From positions 1 through 13,850 of the forward strand of contig CAYYZW010000125.1 in assembly GCA_964476375.1 (NCBI GenBank): DNA of 13,850 nucleotides. Reading direction: 5' to 3'. Below, piece after piece: positions 1 to 6,970 of the stretch. Within the stretch, counting starts at the first letter, position 1, and each line of letters opens with the position of its first letter. A program made the position numbers and the translations under genes. Source of the stretch: SAT2750 sp964476375. GTDB taxonomy: Bacteria; Planctomycetota; Planctomycetia; Pirellulales; Pirellulaceae. The notes beneath the pieces are model-generated. The model had not been told where the DNA came from, searched no databases, and saw only the letters and a list, made by a program, of their open reading frames with translations.

Positions 1-1
1 G

Positions 2-514
2 TGCCTCGTAGCAGTGATCCAGGAGTATCCCGTCCCCGCCGTTATAGCTGATGCTCATGGCGTCAAGAAGAATCTCGTTCACGTACCGAGCCTCCACACC
101 AGCCCCACTGTTCTCATTCCCGGTGATCCGAAAGTTTGAAAGGCGAACTCGCCAGAGCCGGTTATTGGTGCGGTCTTTGTCGGCATCCGGGTGGTCGATG
201 ATAAACGCAGGCTGGCCCTCTTGGTTGGTATTGCGGATTTCCGTTGCCGTACCGCTGCCGAAAATACACGTGTCTCCGGCACGCAGGTACAATGGTCCGT
301 CGATTTCAAAAATGCCCGGGGGCAAGACGACCATGCCCCCCGATTCAGGCAATGCATCGAAAGCCTCCTGGAGTGATGCATATTCGGCAGCACGTATGAC
401 CGACCGGGCGCCGGGGAGCCTGGGGGCATTGTCTTGTTTGGATTGTCCGAATGAAATAGTAATTATCCACGCGAGAGAAAGGGTGACCGCGATGCAAAGG
501 GAGTTGGTTTTCAT
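2..514 (-). CDS. secreted right-handed beta-helix (pectate-lyase-like) protein, N-terminal part
   Basis: The frame runs off the left edge, so only the first 171 codons are present. It starts at ATG 514-512, with AGGA (522-525) seven bases upstream. Residues 1-23 form a signal peptide (MKTNSLCIAVTLSLAW..., cleavage near ISFG-QSK), so the product is exported. After it come AAEYASLQEAFDALPESGG and a stretch rich in short beta strands: VVLPPGIFEIDGPLYLRAG, GSGTATEI, LWRVRLSNFRITGN, ARYVNEILLDAMSISYNGGDG. The order 'LQEAFDALP-GG-VVLPPG-Y/F-I-L' followed by N/G-rich rungs is the usual opening of right-handed beta-helix proteins of the pectate lyase superfamily, which bind or cut polysaccharides outside the cytoplasm. 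The catalytic region and substrate cannot be judged because the C-terminal half is missing. The gene is divergent from terC. The fold is fairly sure; enzyme activity is not. Confidence 0.75.
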   Translation of the reverse strand, partial: MKTNSLCIAVTLSLAWIITISFGQSKQDNAPRLPGARSVIRAAEYASLQEAFDALPESGGMVVLPPGIFEIDGPLYLRAGDTCIFGSGTATEIRNTNQEGQPAFIIDHPDADKDRTNNRLWRVRLSNFRITGNENSGAGVEARYVNEILLDAMSISYNGGDGILLDHCYEA

Positions 515-592
515 GGACATGTCCTGTATGGAAATATAATTCGGGCGAAGCGATCCGGGCATTATGCACAAAAGATGATCCCGTCACCATTC

Positions 593-666
593 AGGCGCGC
601 CCCTTTAAGCGGTGTACCGGACCACCGGAACTTCTGCTATGTTTTCGGTCGCACGAGGCGCGCCCC
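593..666. repeat. pair of 11-base direct repeats in the divergent intergenic region
   Basis: AGGCGCGCCCC occurs at 593-603 and again at 656-666, 63 bases apart start to start. Each copy contains the palindrome GGCGCGCC. They lie in the 187-base gap between the beta-helix gene and terC, where both promoters must be. Two identical copies could be binding sites for a regulator acting on terC or on both genes. I see no convincing -35/-10 pair beside them, and in GC-rich DNA such a repeat can arise by chance. Confidence 0.35.
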
Positions 667-692
667 GGACGAGTAAACCCTGGCGCCTTAAC

Positions 693-696
693 GGAG
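693..696 (+). promoter_or_regulatory. ribosome binding site of terC
   Basis: GGAG lies five bases before ATG 702. It decides the start: the reading frame stays open upstream to 612, but no Shine-Dalgarno sequence precedes that ATG and the extra residues are not TerC-like. Confidence 0.6.
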
Positions 697-701
697 ACAC
701 A

Positions 702-1478
702 ATGGAACAGGCTGTTATTGCCCTGATCGCGCTCATTGCGATGGAAATCATCCTGGGCATCGATAATATCGTCTTTATCGCCCTCCTGACGGGCCGGCTG
801 CCCAAGGAACAGCAGGCACTCGGCCGAAATCTCGGCCTGGGCCTGGCCCTGGTTTCCCGCCTGGCGCTCTTATGGCTCCTGGGTCTGATGACGGATGAAA
901 GCAACCCCCTGTTCACTGCGCCCGTGCTGGAACTTGAGTGGCTGCGGGAACTGGTGAAAACGCCCAGCATGTCCCCCGAGAGCCTCGATGCCATCGTGCA
1001 GGTGAACCTGAGAGATATCATTCTTCTGCTGGGCGGCCTGTTTCTGATCGGAAAAAGCGTCCACGAGATGCACGATGCGATGGAAGGAGGAGTTGAGGAG
1101 GAGGTCTCGAAAAAGAAATATAGCCTGGCCTCGGTGCTTTTTCAGATCGCGTTACTGGACATCGTGTTTTCGCTCGATTCGGTCATCACGGCGGTTGGGA
1201 TGGCCGATGACCTGCGGGTGATGGCCGGCGCTATTATCGTCGCCGTGGTGGTCATGCTGTTTTTCGCCAAGAGGATCAGCATGTTTATTGAAGACAACCC
1301 CACGCTCAAGATGCTTGCCCTGAGTTTCATGATCCTCATCGGCGTGATGCTTGTATCCGATTCCCTCGGCATGCATATCAGCAAGGGTTATATCTACTTT
1401 GCCATGGCATTCTCGATTGTCGTCGAGGCCCTGAATATTCGTCTCCGTTCCAGGACGGCACAGTCGGCTAGCGAATGA
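702..1478 (+). CDS. TerC family integral membrane protein
   Basis: This 258-residue polytopic inner-membrane protein belongs to the TerC family (Pfam TerC, LysE superfamily). The family is associated with tellurite resistance and with export of metal ions, especially manganese; metallation of exported proteins is another reported role. The sequence shows the two family signatures: EIILGIDNIVF (residues 15-25) in the first helix and DIVFSLDSVITA (153-164) in a later one. Their acidic residues are thought to line the ion path. About seven hydrophobic segments are visible (near 3-28, 44-62, 105-120, 142-166, 173-190, 204-220, 229-245), and the length is normal for a short TerC without CBS domains. 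The start is ATG 702 with GGAG five bases upstream. The 3' end overlaps the convergent small gene by 11 bases. I looked for a yybP-ykoY manganese riboswitch upstream and saw no match. The family is sure; the substrate is not. Confidence 0.93.
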   Translation: MEQAVIALIALIAMEIILGIDNIVFIALLTGRLPKEQQALGRNLGLGLALVSRLALLWLLGLMTDESNPLFTAPVLELEWLRELVKTPSMSPESLDAIVQVNLRDIILLLGGLFLIGKSVHEMHDAMEGGVEEEVSKKKYSLASVLFQIALLDIVFSLDSVITAVGMADDLRVMAGAIIVAVVVMLFFAKRISMFIEDNPTLKMLALSFMILIGVMLVSDSLGMHISKGYIYFAMAFSIVVEALNIRLRSRTAQSASE

Positions 1479-1683
1479 AGGATTTCGCCAGCGGGGATGG
1501 GCAATTCGGCGGAGGATGTGCAGGGGCCGAATCGATCACCCGGCGAACAGGCTGATCGGCGTCGGGGTTTCCTTTTCCCGGTGATTCCTGGTAATGCCCG
1601 GCGACCCACTTGGCAAGAAAGCCAATCGCAAGGCCCGATGCAATCAGAATAAACCGGAGACGCCAGGTTTTCGCGATCCTCAT
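1468..1683 (-). CDS. small membrane-anchored protein of unknown function
   Basis: This 71-residue protein is not recognised as any family. It has a basic N-terminus (MRIAKTWRLR) and one hydrophobic segment (about residues 11-28, FILIASGLAIGFLAKWVA). A polar, proline-rich tail of about 43 residues follows, including HPPPNCPSPLAK. An N-in single-pass anchor or uncleaved signal with the tail outside is the likely topology. Its ATG overlaps the TGA of the cytochrome gene (ATGA at 1683-1680), which suggests translational coupling and a shared mRNA. It may therefore serve the cytochrome/dehydrogenase pair, but that is inference. The last 11 bases overlap the 3' end of terC on the other strand. Its Shine-Dalgarno is weak, as expected for a coupled gene. 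The support is the ATGA junction plus sensible membrane topology; a chance frame remains possible. Confidence 0.62.
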   Translation of the reverse strand: MRIAKTWRLRFILIASGLAIGFLAKWVAGHYQESPGKGNPDADQPVRRVIDSAPAHPPPNCPSPLAKSFIR

Positions 1684-2834
1684 GGCGCCACTTTCTTAAG
1701 AGATGAAAGGTAGTCCAGCAGGTCCACCAGGTCTTTCGCGGTCAAGGCTTTTTGGAGGTCTGCCGGCATCAGCGAGACGTTGCTCTTCACCATTTCCTCG
1801 ATATCGGCAACGGCAACGGTCTTTTCAATCGCTTCCACGGTCTTGATCGTGATGGAATCGGGGGTTTTCGTGACCAGTATCCCGGACAATACGTTCCCAC
1901 TATTCAGGACGATATTATGTGTCTCGTAATTGTGACTGATGCCTGCGCTTGGATCCAGAATCGAAACGATCATCGCCTCCGGGGCCAGCTTGCTACCTAT
2001 TTCCGTCAGGTCGGGTCCAACCTCTTTCCCCTTTCCGCTGACGCGGTGACATTGAATGCATGTCCCCACCTTCTGGAAGACGATTTCGCCACGAGCTCGG
2101 TCCCCTTTCATCGCAAGAAGGGCCGGGATAGGGGGCAGTGGCGTGGCATCCGCCGTTGCCGGCAGGGAGAGGTACTTGCCCGCCTTCCCGCGGATGGTGT
2201 CATTCCGTGAACCGAGAAGGACATTCGCCGCGGAGACCTTAAGGTCCCCGGGAAGCAAGGCATCCTCGACCAGGCCAAGAAGACGTTCTTGGCCGGCTCG
2301 CGTCTTACCGAGGGAATAGACTGCCCGGGCTCGCACCGGCCGAGGAATATTCTTGGCCGGAACAAGCCGAATCAGCACGGGAACAATCATCGGGTCGTCC
2401 AGTTCTCCGAGGACGGTGACCGCACCAATGGCAACCGGGATGTCCGCGCCGCTGGCCGCCTGGAACAGGCGAGAGAGCTGGCCGGCCGCGGAAAGGACCT
2501 GGGCCGCCCGCACGCCCTCGGTGGACCTCGCCCTGGTGGTGGCAAGCTGAAACAAATCCGCGTCCAGGTCCGGTATTCGAAACCGTTGGGCGAGAAGGAA
2601 GTAATTGTCCTGGGCACGAATAGACAGGGCGTGCCGAAGGACCGAACCTTCCAGCTTCGCATTCCCTGCAATATCTACATCCTTGAGACGTAGAAGGCTT
2701 TCGGAAACCAGTCGATCCCGGGCGGCCTGTGCTGCATCGTCCGGTTCGGCAGAGAAAACGGCCGGCGCGGCCAGGGCGCAAAGAAGCAGATAAAACGTGC
2801 CGAAAAGGACGGCCTCGACGGGTCTTGATAACAC
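1680..2834 (-). CDS. secreted HEAT-like and c-type heme (TIGR02603, CxxCH) protein
   Basis: This 384-residue exported protein probably acts as an electron acceptor or relay for the dehydrogenase-like protein encoded just upstream. The start is GTG 2834, preceded by GGGGAAGG (2841-2848) at six bases. Residues 1-29 form a signal peptide (hydrophobic LFGTFYLLLCALAAPAVF, cleavage near SA-EP). Residues about 34-225 are helical and HEAT-like (for example DIPVAIGAVTVLGELDDPMI and PRPVRARAVYSLGKTRAG). The C-terminal third is a PVC-type heme domain: GEIVFQKVGTCIQCH has CxxCH at 259-263, GPDLTEIG follows at 273-280, and SLMP at 354-357 offers Met356 as distal heme ligand. In the family this region is normally the C-terminal end of a single long chain carrying the TIGR02604 propeller. 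Here it is a separate gene 16 bases after the propeller gene, with its own signal peptide. The family is sure; the redox partner is inferred. Confidence 0.92.
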   Translation of the reverse strand: MLSRPVEAVLFGTFYLLLCALAAPAVFSAEPDDAAQAARDRLVSESLLRLKDVDIAGNAKLEGSVLRHALSIRAQDNYFLLAQRFRIPDLDADLFQLATTRARSTEGVRAAQVLSAAGQLSRLFQAASGADIPVAIGAVTVLGELDDPMIVPVLIRLVPAKNIPRPVRARAVYSLGKTRAGQERLLGLVEDALLPGDLKVSAANVLLGSRNDTIRGKAGKYLSLPATADATPLPPIPALLAMKGDRARGEIVFQKVGTCIQCHRVSGKGKEVGPDLTEIGSKLAPEAMIVSILDPSAGISHNYETHNIVLNSGNVLSGILVTKTPDSITIKTVEAIEKTVAVADIEEMVKSNVSLMPADLQKALTAKDLVDLLDYLSSLKKVAP

Positions 2835-2840
2835 GAAACA

Positions 2841-2848
2841 CCTTCCCC
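2841..2848 (-). promoter_or_regulatory. ribosome binding site of the cytochrome gene
   Basis: On the minus strand GGGGAAGG sits six bases before GTG 2834. It supports the GTG start, which gives a clean signal peptide. The frame also extends upstream into the preceding gene, but without such a site. Confidence 0.6.
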
Positions 2849-2850
2849 AA

Positions 2851-5800
2851 TCAGAGGCCGAGGAGGGCCTTGAGGGCCTCCTCCTTCGCAGGGCCGTCGT
2901 GGAAATCAAAAGCGCGTAAATAGTGATCGTGCTGTTCCTTGGGGGTCCCGGGATCGAGCAGAATCTTTGCCAGGTAGGCGGGAGCCTGGGTGGATCGGCT
3001 CCGCCAGACAATATCCTTCCCAGCGGCATTGTCCCAGTCGCTTCCGGCGAGTTTAAGCCATTCGGAAAAACACTCATCCCACCTCATGGCAGCTCCAATC
3101 CCCAGGGCCTCGAGGTACCAACGGTCGTTTCCGTCGTGCTTGGACGCGAGGATGGCCCAGAGTCGAGGCATCTCTGGCTTTTTGCATGAACGGAGCGCAA
3201 TACAAAGCTCGCGGCGAACCTGGGCGCTGGCGTCATCGATCAGAGATTCGACCACGGGAACCAGGGGATGCCCTAGCTGGCGAGCAAGGCGAACGCCAAC
3301 AATTCGAATATGTGGATCCGGGTGGTCGAGGGCCTGGCGAACATATTTCCCGCCGGGCCGGATCTTGCCAAGCGCCCAGTAGGCCCTGGCCTGCAGGTGG
3401 GGCCGCGGGGAGCGGGAGAGTTTTTCCAGGGCAGGAAGCGCCTTCTCCCCAAATTTCATCAGCGATGTCCAGGCGTTGTAACGCGTGGCGCCATTTGGGC
3501 TCGACAGCGCCTCGGTGGCGCCCGCCGGGGTGGAGTAATCGGGGAGTGTGGTTTTATAGCGATGCTTTGGCGGCGCTATCCGAAAGACTCTGCCGCGTTC
3601 CAGGTCGCCCATGTTGTGCCCGCCGACCCCCGGGTCATACCAATCGGTAATGAAGATGGATCCATCCGGGGCCGTGCAGACGTCCGCAGGCCGGAACCAG
3701 CGGTCACGGGCACCATGGGCCATATTAAGAACGGTGGCCTTGTAGCCCGCACCGGAATCGAGGACCGGGTAACAGCGTACAATATTCGGCCCGGCATCGC
3801 AGTGGATCACCTGGTGTTGAAAGCGTGGTGGGAGGAGAGAACCCTCGTAAAACGCAATGCCCGTGGGGGAGCCGGCCCCCGTGTGCAAAAGGTTGGGTAT
3901 CACGCCCGGATCATTCTGGTGCCAGTGGCGAAATGCTGTCTCCTTGTGCATGCCCGTGCGGTTGGATTTCCACCCGGCACCGTTAAGTTCATTCCGGTAA
4001 CCATAATTACCGAATTCCATCACGTAATTAATTCGCACTCCCTTGTTGCCGTCGTCGTCGTTATCCGATTGCCAGAGCGTGCCGAATGAATCGATCGTGA
4101 CCTCGTAATTATTGCGAAAATTATGTGCAACGACTTCAAAGTCACTCCCATCGGGATTGCAACGAAACACCATTCCCCCGAAATAAGGTTTTCCGTTGTC
4201 GACGACGGGATTTCCGGCGAGGTCGACAACGGGTTTTCCGGCGGCATCATGGACGCCCTTGCCGGTGTTCCCGAAATTCCAATAGAGTTTCCCATCAGGT
4301 CCAAATATGAATGAGTGCGCCGAATGGTCGTGCTGGGCGCCACCGGTTTTTGTAAATAATGCCTCCTTGCGATCTGCCTTGTCATCACCATCGTCGTCCG
4401 TCAGAAGCCACACGTTGGGAGATGAACTAACAATGACGCTTTTTCCAAGCACGCAAAGACCCATGGCGCTGTCAATGTCGCGGCCCTGGTAAAAGACGGT
4501 GTGCTTGTCGGCCTGCCCGTCCCCGTCGGTGTCCTCAAGGATGAGGATGCGATCCCCTTCGGGTCGTTTTCCGTTTTTCTTTCGATAATTGACCACCTCG
4601 CAAACCCAGACCCGACCCCTGTCATCGATATCCAGATTGGTGACGCTGCGAAGGCCCGGTTCGGAAGCAAAGAGCGTGCCCTCCAGGCCCTCTGCAATAT
4701 CGAGCCCGGCTACAGCGTCAGCAGGATCTCGGCTTCCCGGGGCGTTTCCGCCGGGTTGCGGCAGCAAGGCAGGAGCGGCACCTGTGTACACATGAAATTT
4801 TACGGATGAAAGATTTCCACATGCCCCCTGGCTGGTGCCGCCCTTGTCGAGGCCCCCTTCCGCCACGAATTGTTCATAACCTTCAGGCAGGCGGTAACTG
4901 ATAATCGAATTGGCGTGAGTGCCAATGCCGTATGGGACTTTCTTGTCCGCCACGACCATCGGTAAGCCGGTGGCGTTTTTGTTGATGCGGGCCTGGCCCC
5001 ATCCGGCGACCGCCCTCGTCCATTTCAATTCAGTTAATTTTAATTCACCAGCGGGGCCGAGCAGGCGTGGCTCGATCCAGTCGGCCCAGTCGCAACTGTA
5101 ACCGTTTCCGCCGTCTGTCACGACGAGGTGGAGCATCTTCGCGCCCTGGATATTAACCTTCAAAGGCGTTCGGTGGCCGGGTGTTGCGGTGGTTACCAGC
5201 GGGGACGAGAAAACAGGTTTCGCCCTGGTCGAACCGGGTTTCCCAGGCGAATCCTTCCCCGCGGGCAATTTGAGTCGTGTCCGTATGGCTTCCCGATTAA
5301 AGTTCCCGGGCTGGGGGTAGTCCTGGTTCTGTTCGAGTTTTTCTAACGTCAGTGGTCGGTCGGAAACGCCGTCTTCCGGAACGTCGCCGTGAGCTGACCA
5401 GACGATGGCATTGAGGACGAGCTTGCGGAAATTGGGATCTCCCCAGTTCCAATGGAAGTGGCCGCCGGTAAAACCAAAACCACGACCACCGCCTTCGCGA
5501 AGGGCCGCCCAGGCCATGTGCTGCGCCTCGCCCTTTGCCACGGCGGCGCGGACGTGCGGATTTCCACTGTGTGCTCCATCGGGTCGGGACAATGTGGATT
5601 TGGGGGGCAACGCAGTAAGGATCGGCGTGACTCCCTTCATTCCAGGGCGGAAACGCATGTGGTAATACCATTCGTCATTGATCTCAAATGGCTCAACACC
5701 CTGCGTGATCGGATGATCCGGAAGTGTTTCGTACTTGGCGGTCCAGTGGGGATTCACGGACCAGTGGGGTTCAAAATAACCGCCTATCCAGTCAAGGAAT

Positions 5801-6810
5801 TTTTCACCAGTTGGACCCTTGGGAACCTCCACGCCATAGTGAAGGCAGACGAGGCCAACCCCCTTTTTTGCCAGGGCATCAATCTGCTCCAGGTTCTGGT
5901 TTGCCGGGTGCCGTCCTCCCCCGTCGCAATACATGATGATGGAATCCACACCGTCGAAAGCATCGGTGGCTTTGGGCCATCCATCGCGATAAACCACGAT
6001 CTCATAACCGGGCATATTGGCTCGCAGGCTGTCGGCAAGAATCATGCACCCGGCAAAATGCTCATGGGATCCATAACCGTGACTTCGCACGCCAGCCATG
6101 AAAGCAATTTTCTTTGCCTTTCGCTCACGGAGGCTAATATTGCGAAATTGAACACGCATCGGAGTCCCCGCGTGCAGCTGAAGTGCGAGGAGGCCGGACA
6201 CGGCCCGCTTCGCCTTCTGATTGTCGAGGAGGTCAATGGTGGTCTTGCCATTGAGGATCTGAACAAGGTGGTTGCCCTCGGCGATAATCGTGTAATCGTT
6301 CCAGTCCTCCTTTTTGACCGCTGCAAGAATCTCCTCTTCAGAAGATGTCGTGCCGGTTACTGCCTTCTCCCCGTTGGCTGAGACCGTCACCTTGGAACCG
6401 CGCCGCGCCAGGACGACCCGCCCCTTTTCCTCGTAAAGCGTCCCTGTCCACGCACCAGGGCCGTCGAAATCAGCCTGGTACCCGCCAATCACCCACTTGG
6501 AAACCTCCCGGCTGCGGTACTGGACACCGGAATTCCCGCCGACAATACGAAACTGCAACCGGAGATCGAAATCGCCCGGTTTTCCGTCCCGCCAAATGAT
6601 GAACGTGTTTCCCTTGGTGGGATTGTCCTTGGTCGTTGTGCCGGTGATCGCGCCATCCTGAACACTCCAGAATGCCGGGTTCCCATCCCATCCCTTCAAC
6701 GTCTTACCGTCAAAAATAGTGCGGAATCCGGCCTCGTCGGCCCGGGCGCTGGAGGCAACACAAAAGACGAGCAGCGAGAGCATGGCGAGATGAAAATGTC
6801 GCGGTTTCAC
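2851..6810 (-). CDS. secreted DUF1080 - ThuA - NPCBM - TIGR02604 dehydrogenase-like propeller - HEAT protein
   Basis: This 1319-residue exported protein combines several modules. Residues 1-24 are a signal peptide (LSLLVFCVASSARA-DE). Residues 26-230 are DUF1080, now called the 3-keto-disaccharide hydrolase domain, a lectin-like jelly roll (FRTIFDGKTLKGW, GNSGVQYRS). Residues 233-475 are a ThuA-like domain (IAFMAGVRSHGYGSHEH, VCLHYG, GFGFTGGHFHWNWGDPNFR). Residues about 548-677 are an NPCBM-type carbohydrate-binding module (YGIGTHANSIISYRLP). Residues about 700-1080 are the TIGR02604 'membrane-bound dehydrogenase' propeller, related to sorbosone/glucose dehydrogenases, with Asp-rich loops at 760-768 and 805-813 and the closing ERGRVFRIAP. 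Residues 1106-1210 are HEAT-like. No heme motif is present; the CxxCH domain is in the next gene. The start is GTG 6810, with GAAAGG seven bases upstream. Domain assignments are firm; action on 3-keto sugars or other glycans is inferred. Confidence 0.92.
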   Translation of the reverse strand: MKPRHFHLAMLSLLVFCVASSARADEAGFRTIFDGKTLKGWDGNPAFWSVQDGAITGTTTKDNPTKGNTFIIWRDGKPGDFDLRLQFRIVGGNSGVQYRSREVSKWVIGGYQADFDGPGAWTGTLYEEKGRVVLARRGSKVTVSANGEKAVTGTTSSEEEILAAVKKEDWNDYTIIAEGNHLVQILNGKTTIDLLDNQKAKRAVSGLLALQLHAGTPMRVQFRNISLRERKAKKIAFMAGVRSHGYGSHEHFAGCMILADSLRANMPGYEIVVYRDGWPKATDAFDGVDSIIMYCDGGGRHPANQNLEQIDALAKKGVGLVCLHYGVEVPKGPTGEKFLDWIGGYFEPHWSVNPHWTAKYETLPDHPITQGVEPFEINDEWYYHMRFRPGMKGVTPILTALPPKSTLSRPDGAHSGNPHVRAAVAKGEAQHMAWAALREGGGRGFGFTGGHFHWNWGDPNFRKLVLNAIVWSAHGDVPEDGVSDRPLTLEKLEQNQDYPQPGNFNREAIRTRLKLPAGKDSPGKPGSTRAKPVFSSPLVTTATPGHRTPLKVNIQGAKMLHLVVTDGGNGYSCDWADWIEPRLLGPAGELKLTELKWTRAVAGWGQARINKNATGLPMVVADKKVPYGIGTHANSIISYRLPEGYEQFVAEGGLDKGGTSQGACGNLSSVKFHVYTGAAPALLPQPGGNAPGSRDPADAVAGLDIAEGLEGTLFASEPGLRSVTNLDIDDRGRVWVCEVVNYRKKNGKRPEGDRILILEDTDGDGQADKHTVFYQGRDIDSAMGLCVLGKSVIVSSSPNVWLLTDDDGDDKADRKEALFTKTGGAQHDHSAHSFIFGPDGKLYWNFGNTGKGVHDAAGKPVVDLAGNPVVDNGKPYFGGMVFRCNPDGSDFEVVAHNFRNNYEVTIDSFGTLWQSDNDDDGNKGVRINYVMEFGNYGYRNELNGAGWKSNRTGMHKETAFRHWHQNDPGVIPNLLHTGAGSPTGIAFYEGSLLPPRFQHQVIHCDAGPNIVRCYPVLDSGAGYKATVLNMAHGARDRWFRPADVCTAPDGSIFITDWYDPGVGGHNMGDLERGRVFRIAPPKHRYKTTLPDYSTPAGATEALSSPNGATRYNAWTSLMKFGEKALPALEKLSRSPRPHLQARAYWALGKIRPGGKYVRQALDHPDPHIRIVGVRLARQLGHPLVPVVESLIDDASAQVRRELCIALRSCKKPEMPRLWAILASKHDGNDRWYLEALGIGAAMRWDECFSEWLKLAGSDWDNAAGKDIVWRSRSTQAPAYLAKILLDPGTPKEQHDHYLRAFDFHDGPAKEEALKALLGL

Positions 6811-6823
6811 GTTAATACCTTTC
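6811..6823 (-). promoter_or_regulatory. ribosome binding site and spacer of the multidomain gene
   Basis: On the minus strand GAAAGG (6818-6823) precedes GTG 6810 by seven bases. This favours GTG 6810 over the internal ATG at 6783, which would cut into the signal peptide, and over upstream ATGs that would add a long non-signal leader. The rest of the gap up to 6970 shows no gene and no clear terminator. Confidence 0.5.
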
Positions 6824-6970
6824 AGCAGGCGGAAAGCGATACTCGGGATCGGATGCCCCGTTCCGGTGGGCCCATGGTGAGCCCGGGTAGTGCCCATGAT
6901 ATCGTGGAACACGGCATTTTTCCATTTCCCAGGCCGATATGATGGGATGGAAGGGAAGGGCCGCCGGGCG

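Noticed and set aside
51..539. 162-codon plus-strand frame at the left edge
   Set aside because: The opposite strand encodes a signal peptide and beta-helix protein that runs off the edge; the plus frame is Ser/Arg-rich with no domain.
612..701. N-terminal extension of TerC from ATG 612
   Set aside because: No Shine-Dalgarno at 612, whereas GGAG lies five bases before ATG 702, where TerC homology begins.
515..701. yybP-ykoY manganese riboswitch upstream of terC
   Set aside because: Such elements often precede terC genes, but the conserved core sequences of that riboswitch are not recognisable here.
2835..3077. Extension of the cytochrome gene upstream to 3077
   Set aside because: It would overlap the end of the propeller/HEAT gene by more than 200 bases with unrelated sequence; GTG 2834 gives a signal peptide and a good ribosome binding site.
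3310..4089. 259-codon plus-strand frame opposite the propeller region
   Set aside because: Antisense to conserved TIGR02604 sequence, with no independent coding evidence.
5452..6381. 309-codon plus-strand frame inside the multidomain gene
   Set aside because: Shadow of the ThuA/DUF1080 coding sequence; its composition is that of a frame-shifted complement and no domain is seen.
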